A DNA stretch of 47,880 nucleotides from positions 1 through 47,880 of the forward strand of contig NZ_LR656186.1 in the NCBI RefSeq assembly GCF_902168435.1, written 5' to 3'. The translations under genes were made by a program, and so were the position numbers. Positions 41,491 through 47,880 of the stretch are shown piece by piece. Within the stretch, counting starts at the first letter, position 1. Each line of letters starts with the position of its first letter. This stretch comes from Bacillus marasmi (GTDB lineage: Bacteria > Bacillota > Bacilli > Bacillales > Cytobacillaceae). The notes below the pieces were generated by a model. The model ran no database searches. It saw only the letters and a program-made list of their open reading frames with translations, and was not told the origin of the DNA.

Positions 41491-42705
41491 ATGGGGTATT
41501 ATGATCAAGATTATGAAGGTCGATATAAACAACCGAAGCGTAATAAAAGCGGATATATTATTGCTAGTTTAGTTGGCGGAATTCTTGGCGCAATGCTCGT
41601 CATTGTTTCCCTACCACAGTTAACTGATTTAGGGGTCCTTCCCTATCAACCTTCAACAGAAAATAATGCCGTAAATAATCAGCGAAGTTCATCGGGTACA
41701 ACAAAAAATGTTTCAGTTGATGTTACATCACAAGTAACTAAAGCTGTTGAAAAAGCTGGAGATACTGTTGTAGCTATTTCAAACCTACAGGAAACTGGTT
41801 TCTGGTTTGGAGAGAGCAGCCGTCAAGAAGCCGGGACAGGCTCTGGTGTTATTTATAAAATAGAAGGCAACAAGGCATTTGTAGTCACAAATCATCACGT
41901 GGTAGACGGGGCCAAAGAGCTTGAGATTACTCTTTCTGATGGTACGAAGCATGCTGCCAAGCTGCGTGGTTCAGATGTATGGACAGATTTAGCAGTACTA
42001 GAGCTTGAGGCTAAAAATATTAAAAATATTGCAGAATTCGGAGATTCTGATAGTATACAGGTTGGCGAACCGGCAATTGCTATTGGTAATCCGCTTGGAG
42101 CAACCTTTAGTGGTTCAGTAACACAAGGGATTATTTCTGGCCTGGAACGGACGATTCCAATTGATATTAACTCAGATGGAATTGAAGACTGGCAAGCCGA
42201 GGTCATTCAGACCGATGCTGCGATTAATCCAGGTAATAGTGGTGGCGCCCTCGTGAATATTGATGGCCAATTAATTGGAATAAACTCCATGAAGATTGCT
42301 GAATCGTCCGTTGAGGGGATTGGATTAGCCATTCCAATCAACTATGCCATTCCTATTATTGAAGACCTTGAAAAGCATGGTGAAGTGAAACGACCATACA
42401 TGGGTGTAGAATTGCAATCTGTCAGTGAAATTGCCAAATACTATCAAGAGGAAGCATTAAAGTTGCCGAAGGATATTACTTACGGAGTTGCACTTCGTCA
42501 AATTGTACCGAATTCACCTGCTGATATTGCTGGACTGAAGGAGCTTGATGTCATTGTTGAAATGGATGGCGAAAAAATCGGAGATGTAATCGATCTTCGA
42601 AAGCACCTTTATAATAAAAAGAAAATTGGCGAGCAAATGAAGATTAAGTTTTATCGAAATGGCAAACTGCAAGAGACTACGATGAGACTTGCTGGCCAAA
42701 ACTAA
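41491..42705 (+). CDS. htrC: HtrA-like serine protease HtrC (YycK)
   Basis: Membrane-anchored quality-control protease facing the outside. The 404 residues have a cytoplasmic start (MGYYDQDYEGRYKQPKRN), one membrane helix (about 28-48), a low-complexity linker and a trypsin-like domain. Its triad is His in VVTNHHVVDG, Asp in DVWTDLAVLE and Ser in NPGNSGGALVN. A C-terminal PDZ domain follows (VPNSPADIAGLKELDVIVEM). The chosen ATG is that of other YycK proteins; earlier in-frame starts are at 41470 and 41482. Last member of the wal cluster, possibly with its own promoter (TATAAT at 41431). Confidence 0.94.
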   Translation: MGYYDQDYEGRYKQPKRNKSGYIIASLVGGILGAMLVIVSLPQLTDLGVLPYQPSTENNAVNNQRSSSGTTKNVSVDVTSQVTKAVEKAGDTVVAISNLQETGFWFGESSRQEAGTGSGVIYKIEGNKAFVVTNHHVVDGAKELEITLSDGTKHAAKLRGSDVWTDLAVLELEAKNIKNIAEFGDSDSIQVGEPAIAIGNPLGATFSGSVTQGIISGLERTIPIDINSDGIEDWQAEVIQTDAAINPGNSGGALVNIDGQLIGINSMKIAESSVEGIGLAIPINYAIPIIEDLEKHGEVKRPYMGVELQSVSEIAKYYQEEALKLPKDITYGVALRQIVPNSPADIAGLKELDVIVEMDGEKIGDVIDLRKHLYNKKKIGEQMKIKFYRNGKLQETTMRLAGQN

Positions 42706-42726
42706 TAGCTGTTGAATAATAATTTT

Positions 42727-42756
42727 AGCAGAAGGCTTATTGTAGCTTTCTGCTTT
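42727..42756 (+). terminator. htrC terminator
   Basis: Stem AGCAGAA / TTCTGCT with a partly paired loop, followed by Ts. Confidence 0.8.
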
Positions 42757-42794
42757 TTCATTTTTTTATACAAGAAAGGGTTGGATAGTCGGGT

Positions 42795-43111
42795 TGTGGA
42801 TAAATAAGTTTAGATTAAATGATTTTAATTTGTGGATATCAGGGATATAGTATTGTTAAGGAAACTGTGGATAAACGAGAAAGGAGTTTTAATAATGATA
42901 TATTGCTGTGAGGAACATGTAGAATTGGCTTTAGATGTGATCGTTGATGATTATATGACTTCGCCAACATTAGAGAAAATTGATGAAGAGAAAAAGATAT
43001 CAACAACCTGTGAATATTGTCGAAATCTAGCTGTATATGTTGTGGCGAACAGTTGATCTCATACAAGATGTGGATAGAAAATGTGGGTATGTGGATAACT
43101 CCTGTGGATAT
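42795..43111. promoter_or_regulatory. DnaA-box cluster between htrC and rlmH
   Basis: Six same-direction boxes: TGTGGATAA at 42795-42803, 42866-42874 and 43090-43098, and one-base variants at 42831-42839, 43069-43077 and 43103-43111. The set flanks the small CxxH gene and ends just before rlmH. In B. subtilis, the region upstream of yydA (rlmH) is one of the few DnaA-binding clusters away from the origin. Confidence 0.75.
42895..43056 (+). CDS. CxxH/CxxC small protein
   Basis: A 53-residue protein starting MIYCCEEHVELALDVIVDDY, with CCEEH at the N terminus and CEYC near the C terminus. This is the arrangement of the CxxH/CxxC family of small Bacillus proteins with a likely metal site. Function unknown. 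The ATG has AAAGGAG; a longer frame exists upstream but runs through DnaA boxes and is unlikely. It lies between htrC and rlmH, inside a DnaA-box cluster. Confidence 0.88.
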   Translation: MIYCCEEHVELALDVIVDDYMTSPTLEKIDEEKKISTTCEYCRNLAVYVVANS

Positions 43112-43146
43112 CTTGTTTGTAAACTGTTTGTAAAGCGGGGATAACT

Positions 43147-43626
43147 GTGAATATCTTAATTGTGACGGTTGGAAAATTAAAAGAAAAGTATTTAAAACAA
43201 GGCATTGATGAATTTGTGAAACGGATGTCGGGATACGCTAAGCTCGAAATCATCGAGGTGGCCGATGAAAAAGCACCAGAGGAACTGAGTGCAGCAGAAA
43301 TGGAACAAGTAAAGCAAAAGGAAGGCGAGCGGATTTTAAGTAAAATCAGTCAAGATACACATGTCATTGCACTAGCGATTGATGGGAAAATGAAATCATC
43401 AGAGCAATTAGCAGATGATCTAGACAAGCTTGCTACATATGGAAAAAGTAAAATTGCCTTTGTCATAGGTGGTTCGTTAGGCTTGAGCGATGACGTGTTG
43501 AAACGAGCTAGTGAAAAGCTATCTTTTTCAAAAATGACGTTTCCTCACCAAATGATGAGGTTGATACTGGTTGAGCAGATTTATCGAGCATTCAGGATCA
43601 ATCGCGGGGAACCTTACCACAAGTAA
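43147..43626 (+). CDS. rlmH: 23S rRNA pseudouridine-1915 N3-methyltransferase RlmH (YydA/OrfX)
   Basis: SPOUT-class methyltransferase acting on helix 69 of 23S rRNA in assembled ribosomes. The 159 residues start [19 protein letters not shown] and show the knotted SAM site ([17 protein letters not shown]). They end in the invariant [11 protein letters not shown]. The start is GTG at 43147 behind a weak GCGGGGAT. The last 22 bases of the gene, with 8 bases after the stop, are repeated at 47640-47669 on the far side of the ger operon. In staphylococci the same gene end is the attachment site of SCC elements. Confidence 0.96.
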   Translation: MNILIVTVGKLKEKYLKQGIDEFVKRMSGYAKLEIIEVADEKAPEELSAAEMEQVKQKEGERILSKISQDTHVIALAIDGKMKSSEQLADDLDKLATYGKSKIAFVIGGSLGLSDDVLKRASEKLSFSKMTFPHQMMRLILVEQIYRAFRINRGEPYHK

Positions 43627-43634
43627 ATGAGGTT
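43605..43634 (+). repeat. Direct repeat 1: rlmH 3' end (attachment-site-like)
   Basis: Thirty bases from codon GGG of GEPYHK to 8 bases beyond the stop. 28 of 30 match 47640-47669, including an unbroken 20-base run TACCACAAGTAAATGAGGTT. The repeats stop matching at the same point on the right. This is the rlmH-linked copy. Confidence 0.85.
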
Positions 43635-43676
43635 CTTCTTCGTTAATATTCTTGAACGTAAAAAACTTGAAAGAAT

Positions 43677-43707
43677 AAGATAGTAGAGTTTTTTTCTCTA
43701 CTATCTT
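43677..43707. terminator. Bidirectional terminator between rlmH and the ger operon
   Basis: Twelve-bp stem AAGATAGTAGAG / CTCTACTATCTT with a 7-T loop, between convergent rlmH and gerC-type gene. Confidence 0.85.
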
Positions 43708-43709
43708 TA

Positions 43710-44840
43710 CTAATCAACAACACCTGTGCGTTTTATTTCAACCTTAATAGTTGAATTTAACTTTAAACTTGAATACTTTTCCCTCAAATCTTTATCACTT
43801 AAATTGGAATATTTTCTGATGCTTTTTATTTTTCTTCCAATGCCAATTGGATCAGTATTTAATTTTCTTAACTCCTCAAGAAAATCCCCCAATTCTTTGT
43901 TTAGTTCTTCCCCAAGCAGTTGCTCTAATTTTTTTATAGATTTCCTATTGTTAAGAGGAATTGCAGGTTGTACTTCTATAGTTGAAACAGTTATCGTTGC
44001 GTTTAGATAAAAGTCATCTTCGTTAAATAATTTAACCTTTCCGTGGTGCTTTATTGGGTGAATAGTAATGTTAAAATTATCTCCTTTTGGCTTTTCGACT
44101 AATGGTATTCCCTTTTGTTCTAAAACCTCTATAGGAATGTTTAATGTTATATCTCCCAGAGAAGCCTTGCGATTGGAGAATAATTTTATGAACAAGGTTT
44201 TTGTCAAAGAAATAGAACCGACCATTTTATCATCCTTTAATAATGCCACCTTTTCAATATAGGGTGCTGCACCATTCTTATTCGATATAATCGGTAAGGT
44301 GGGATCGATGCCAATTTCATATAGAGTGGAGAAAAAATCATGCAGGTTGGAGTTTATTAACATTTCCTTCCTTTCTTGCTTATCCAATAATTGATAAATA
44401 TATGACCCCATTTCCGGGTATTCTTCATAGATATTATTTTTAATGACTTCTTCAGTATTGTTTGTAATGGCCAAAAAAATTAATGATCCAATGCTGCTTT
44501 CTCGTTGCATCGAATCTAAAAAAGATGAAATTCCTATCTTTTCACTTATATCTTTATCAAATAGTATTGTCCTCAATTGTCCAGATGTAATGTCGTGGCT
44601 TGTTTGTTGTTCTAACCTTTGTCTTATTTGTTTGCTTGTAGAACCGACGGCAGAAATGGTTTCACTTGTTTTCTCTTCTTTACGGTCGAATTGCAACAAG
44701 CTAATAGAGCCTTTATATGTATCTTTATCAAGTAAATCATAACCAATAATAGTTGAAATCCCTTGCCTTTCTAATATTTTTTCAGGGGGCACACATGCAG
44801 TACAGATAAGACAACAAAATAGAATAAGCCATTTTTTCAT
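43710..44840 (-). CDS. Spore germination lipoprotein, Ger(x)C family (C subunit)
   Basis: Lipoprotein subunit of a GerA-type germinant receptor, anchored outside the inner spore membrane. The 376 residues start MKKWLILFCCLICTACVPPE with lipobox CTAC. Family features include RQGISTIIGYDLLDK and the GQLRTILFDKDI region. The start is the ATG behind GGAG at 44840; an in-frame extension upstream would hide the signal peptide and is rejected. Last gene of the A-B-C operon, 13 bp after the B gene. The germinant cannot be deduced. Confidence 0.92.
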   Translation of the reverse strand: MKKWLILFCCLICTACVPPEKILERQGISTIIGYDLLDKDTYKGSISLLQFDRKEEKTSETISAVGSTSKQIRQRLEQQTSHDITSGQLRTILFDKDISEKIGISSFLDSMQRESSIGSLIFLAITNNTEEVIKNNIYEEYPEMGSYIYQLLDKQERKEMLINSNLHDFFSTLYEIGIDPTLPIISNKNGAAPYIEKVALLKDDKMVGSISLTKTLFIKLFSNRKASLGDITLNIPIEVLEQKGIPLVEKPKGDNFNITIHPIKHHGKVKLFNEDDFYLNATITVSTIEVQPAIPLNNRKSIKKLEQLLGEELNKELGDFLEELRKLNTDPIGIGRKIKSIRKYSNLSDKDLREKYSSLKLNSTIKVEIKRTGVVD

Positions 44841-44853
44841 CGTTTCAACTCCG

Positions 44854-45939
44854 TTAAGATTGTGAAAAAATTTTAGATTTAATGATTGAAATGAAATATA
44901 ACAAGAATGGATAGATAAACCATAGGTAAAAGCCAACATGACCAACTTGATCAAAAAAAAGGTTATTGTCGACTCTTTTGGTGACAAAAAAACTCGTGAT
45001 AAAAATGATTATGGAGATTAACCATATACCATGTTTTTGTTTTAAATGAAATATTTGTTTTAATCCTTTTGAAGAAATGAACAGGTATAAACATAAATTT
45101 GGAAAAATAACCAATATCCAAAATGGAACGGCAATAAATTCAAACCGTTCAAGAAATGGAAAATGGACCGTGCTTATCATACTGACCACAGGCCAAATAT
45201 ATTTTTCCAATTCCTTTTGACTAAAAAATAAGATCGAAATAACCGTTGTGATAAATACAAGAAGTGTAGTAAACCAGATTGCTAATTGACTGAAAAAAAG
45301 CAGCTTTTTTTTCTCCTTTATAAATGGAAAAATAAAAAATAAAGTTTCAAAACCTAACATTGTAAAATTGGTTTTAAATACTCCTTTCATTATTTGTTCA
45401 GGGGTTGCCGCCATGACAGGTAAAATTCTAGTGAAGTTTATCGATTCAAGCGGTTGATAAAAAACAAATACTAGCCATATCGTCATTAAAAAGGATAAGA
45501 AACATATCCCTGCAATTACTCTGAATCCGCCAGAAACGGCATAAATGGTTACGAATAATAGCGCTAAAACATCTACCCATTCATCAACTCCTTCATATCC
45601 CCATGTCAGAGACAATTCAACATAATCGATGATGATAGAGTAAAGTGCTGCAATAAAGTAAATAACAATAAAGGTATTGATGATACTGCCTATAAAGCGA
45701 CCAAATAAATTCTCGTGTATTTCATAAAGATTACAGTTTTCATATTTAGCAAGGATGCGCATTATTATCAAAATGATAACACTTATGAATAGTCCAGAGA
45801 GTAGAACGCTGATCCAGGCATCTTGCTTAGCTTCAAGAAAAACAAATCTAGGAACGCCAAGTATGCCCATTCCGATTTGTGAAGTGTGAATGATAAAGAA
45901 AGCAAGATAGGCGTTTACAAAACTAATATTTGATTTCAT
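44854..45939 (-). CDS. Spore germination transporter-like protein, GerB family (B subunit)
   Basis: Polytopic membrane subunit related to amino acid/polyamine transporters; the B subunit of germinant receptors binds the germinant in studied cases. The 361 residues have about ten hydrophobic segments and a conserved start (SNISFVNAYLAFFIIHTSQI followed by GMGILGVPR). The start is the ATG at 45939 behind GAGGTGG; a TTG 12 bases earlier lies within this site. It starts 8 bp after the A gene stop, so it is coupled. Confidence 0.92.
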   Translation of the reverse strand: MKSNISFVNAYLAFFIIHTSQIGMGILGVPRFVFLEAKQDAWISVLLSGLFISVIILIIMRILAKYENCNLYEIHENLFGRFIGSIINTFIVIYFIAALYSIIIDYVELSLTWGYEGVDEWVDVLALLFVTIYAVSGGFRVIAGICFLSFLMTIWLVFVFYQPLESINFTRILPVMAATPEQIMKGVFKTNFTMLGFETLFFIFPFIKEKKKLLFFSQLAIWFTTLLVFITTVISILFFSQKELEKYIWPVVSMISTVHFPFLERFEFIAVPFWILVIFPNLCLYLFISSKGLKQIFHLKQKHGIWLISIIIFITSFFVTKRVDNNLFFDQVGHVGFYLWFIYPFLLYFISIIKSKIFSQS

Positions 45940-45947
45940 TATCCACC

Positions 45948-47432
45948 TCAAATTTCATCTAAATCGGTATCTGTTTTTTTAGATTTCCTTCCTATCCGGA
46001 ATAATTTTAATGGACGATTAACAACAGGACGTTTCCTATAAAAATGGTGTGGGAGACGTATAAAGGCGTATTTTAAATCCTTTATCCTAAGCGGGTATAG
46101 AGGTGCAAGATAAGGTCTATTTAAGGATGTCAACTTTAACAAGTGGACAATCAGTACACAGACACCGATGATAATCCCATTAAAACCCCAAACACCTGCT
46201 AGAATAATGAAAGGAAATCTGGCGATTCTTATAGCAGTACCCATTTCATAAATTGGAGCTGAAAAGGCTCCTAAGGCACTAAATGCCACGATTATAATTA
46301 AAATGTTGCTAGTTAAGCCAGCCTCAACAGTTGCTTGACCAATCACAATCCCTCCAACAATCCCCATTGTTTGACCTACTTTTGATGGTAGACGTGCTCC
46401 TGCCTCTCTAAGTAATTCAATTAAGAATTCCATTAATATTGCTTCTAGTAACGGGGGAAAAGGAACTTGTGAACGTGATTGCCCAATGACAATTAACAAT
46501 TTAGATGGTATAAGTTCATAGTGATAGGTGAGGACTGCCACATAGAAGGCTGTAAAGAGCAATGATCCAGCCATAGCTAAAAACCGTATAAATCTAATGA
46601 AAGTACTCAAAGACCAGCGTAAATAAATATCTTCTGTTGATTCAAAAAACGAAAAAAAATTAGCAGGCCCAATAATAGCTACTGGGCTTCGATCTAAAAG
46701 GATACCAACCCGTCCATTTAAAATAGAATAGAGAAATCGATCAGGCAGTTCTGTCATGATAAACTGAGGAAAAAAAGAATAATGATTATCTTCAAGACAC
46801 TGTGCCAAAACTGAACTGTCACTTATATCATCCATTGTAATAGTTTCAAGCTTCTGCTTAAGTGTTTTTAGTATGTCTTCATCCGTTAAATCTTTAATGT
46901 AAATAATTCTTAATTTCTTCTTAACACGTTCTCCTATTTCTAATTCATCTGTACACAAATTAGAATTATTTAGATTTTGTCTGATAATTTTTATATTAGA
47001 AGACAATGATTCTGTAAACGAAATTTTAGGGCCGTATACCAAAGATTCAGTTTCTGCTTTCTCGATGGATCTTTCAATTGGATTAGCACAATTTACTAAA
47101 AGGGCTTTATTTTCTTTTAATAAGTAAATATAAACGAATCCATTTAAAAGTGAAGAAATAATTTCTTGTTCCTTAAAGTCAATCTTTACCTCGTCAATAG
47201 GGATATTTTTTATTAAATAAGAGTAGGTTATATCTTTTTTTGGCAGCTGTTGAATGAATTTAATAACATATTCATTAACTGTTTCAGTCTTAATTAAATT
47301 TTTCATAAAGATAACTTCCAGACAATCTCCAGCGACCTCAATTGTCCTGCAAAGTAAATCTGGTGATTGGTTGAGGATATTTTTAATTTTTTTATAATTT
47401 GGGCAATTATTGTTATTTGGTGTGTTTGCCAT
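45948..47432 (-). CDS. Spore germination protein, GerA family (A subunit)
   Basis: Large subunit of a germinant receptor in the inner spore membrane. The 494 residues have an N-terminal cytoplasmic region (about 1-270), then a membrane domain with the family signature PFPPLLEAILMEFLIELLRE and GARLPSKVGQTMGIVGG. A basic C-terminal tail follows (YRKRPVVNRPLKLFR). The start is the ATG at 47432 behind AAGGA; a longer frame begins 84 bases upstream without a proper site. Gene order A-B-C equals the gerA and gerB operons rather than gerK. The operon is AT-richer than its left neighbours and lies between two rlmH-end repeats. Confidence 0.93.
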   Translation of the reverse strand: MANTPNNNNCPNYKKIKNILNQSPDLLCRTIEVAGDCLEVIFMKNLIKTETVNEYVIKFIQQLPKKDITYSYLIKNIPIDEVKIDFKEQEIISSLLNGFVYIYLLKENKALLVNCANPIERSIEKAETESLVYGPKISFTESLSSNIKIIRQNLNNSNLCTDELEIGERVKKKLRIIYIKDLTDEDILKTLKQKLETITMDDISDSSVLAQCLEDNHYSFFPQFIMTELPDRFLYSILNGRVGILLDRSPVAIIGPANFFSFFESTEDIYLRWSLSTFIRFIRFLAMAGSLLFTAFYVAVLTYHYELIPSKLLIVIGQSRSQVPFPPLLEAILMEFLIELLREAGARLPSKVGQTMGIVGGIVIGQATVEAGLTSNILIIIVAFSALGAFSAPIYEMGTAIRIARFPFIILAGVWGFNGIIIGVCVLIVHLLKLTSLNRPYLAPLYPLRIKDLKYAFIRLPHHFYRKRPVVNRPLKLFRIGRKSKKTDTDLDEI

Positions 47433-47497
47433 TTGAAAAATCCTTAATAATTTTTTCTTATTATTTGAAAAAGAAAACCATTTTATCCACGGCTTTA

Positions 47498-47532
47498 TAA
47501 AAAAGTAAGTCCACAAAGTAGTTTATGGACTT
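47498..47532 (-). terminator. Hairpin with T-run in the ger leader
   Basis: On the minus strand AAGTCCATAAA pairs with TTTGTGGACTT around a 4-base loop and is followed by ACTTTTTTAT. It lies 65-100 bp upstream of the A gene, so it is either a terminator closing off outside transcription or an attenuator. Confidence 0.55.
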
Positions 47533-47639
47533 TATTTGAACTGAATTGTAAGAGATAATAGATGTAATTAACTGTGTGGAAACAGGATAAGTTGTGTGCG
47601 TAATTAAAGAGGGCGATAAATCCTCATTTAGATACAACA

Positions 47640-47669
47640 CGGTGAACCGTACCACAAGTAAATGAGGTT
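47640..47669 (+). repeat. Direct repeat 2: orphan rlmH 3' end (attachment-site-like)
   Basis: Matches 43605-43634 at 28 of 30 bases. Its two differences (GGT for GGG, CCG for CCT) are synonymous in the GEPYHK-stop reading of rlmH. No rlmH gene precedes it; the frame upstream closes after a few codons (IQH). Flanking it, CCTCATTTA (47622-47630) and TAAATGAGG (47659-47667) form an inverted repeat. Confidence 0.85.
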
Positions 47670-47880
47670 ACTTATAAGAATGCCTCTACTTATTGTTGGG
47701 GAGGATAAAAAATTAGGTTAAACATACGATTCTAATAAATAGAGGGAAAAATTCCTCCCTCTATAAATGTTGATGTACCAACGGTTTGAGCCATTGGTAG
47801 TGCATCAAAAAAATATTATTCGACAAATATTACTACAGTATTTTCATATTATGTGAATCTATTCCAATACATGGGTACGC
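47670..47880. other. Right edge, no gene seen
   Basis: With the ger leader and repeat 2, the 448 bases from 47433 to the window end carry no credible gene. One further hairpin (TAGAGGGA at 47740-47747 with TCCCTCTA at 47756-47763) could be a terminator for a gene beyond the window. Whatever follows the orphan rlmH end is cut off here. Confidence 0.6.

Noticed and set aside
44841-44987. Longer N terminus for the Ger(x)C lipoprotein
   Set aside because: The extension overlaps the end of the B gene and would bury the lipoprotein signal peptide; the ATG at 44840 has its own ribosome-binding site.

Overview
The window is the replication-origin region of a low-GC, endospore-forming member of the Bacillaceae (Bacillus sensu lato; I cannot name the genus safely). 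Four things support this. The gene order around dnaA/oriC is the Bacillus order. Sporulation and germination genes are present (spoIIIJ, jag, yyaC, a gerA-type operon). The noc/soj/spo0J chromosome-segregation set is present with three perfect parS sites. The full walRKHIJ-htrC cluster is also present. Genes run away from the origin on both sides.

Layout. 1-132 is the 5' end of a 16S rRNA gene on the minus strand, with two tandem rrn promoters behind it. 458-9657 (minus strand) is gyrA, gyrB, remB, recF, yaaA, dnaN, dnaA. The origin is bipartite, with DnaA boxes between dnaA and rpmH (about 9862-10138) and between dnaN and dnaA (8157-8270), the latter beside a DnaA-trio/AT-rich unwinding element. 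From 10493 the plus strand carries rpmH, rnpA, spoIIIJ, jag, mnmE, mnmG, rsmG, noc, soj, spo0J, a DUF554 membrane protein, (yyaC on minus), an MscS channel, yyzM, engD/ychF, rpsF-ssb-rpsR, yybS-gdpP-rplI, dnaC and purA. Four tRNA genes (Lys, Glu, Asp, Phe) follow, then an M23 peptidase gene, the walRKHIJ-htrC cluster, a small CxxH/CxxC protein and rlmH. The window ends with a gerA-type germinant receptor operon on the minus strand.

How the genes work together. dnaA, dnaN, dnaC, ssb, gyrA/gyrB and recF form replication and repair. Soj/Spo0J/parS and Noc couple origin segregation and division. MnmE/MnmG modify tRNA wobble uridines, and RsmG/RlmH methylate 16S/23S rRNA. The Wal genes and the M23 peptidase control and carry out cell-wall turnover. 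GdpP degrades c-di-AMP. The ger genes sense germinants in the spore.

Most notable points. (1) gyrB is broken by a single in-frame TAA at codon 529, although the remaining codons to the normal C terminus are intact. (2) The ger operon sits between two copies of a 30-bp sequence that is the 3' end of rlmH. The copies differ only at two synonymous third-codon positions. This resembles the attachment sites of staphylococcal SCC elements, which insert at the same place in the same gene. (3) Two families of GC-richer intergenic repeats crowd the mnmE-noc segment, including a near-perfect 126-bp tandem duplication and one element nested in another. (4) A truncated tRNA-Lys copy lies just in front of the intact tRNA-Lys. 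(5) DnaA-box clusters occur upstream of mnmE and rlmH, away from the origin.
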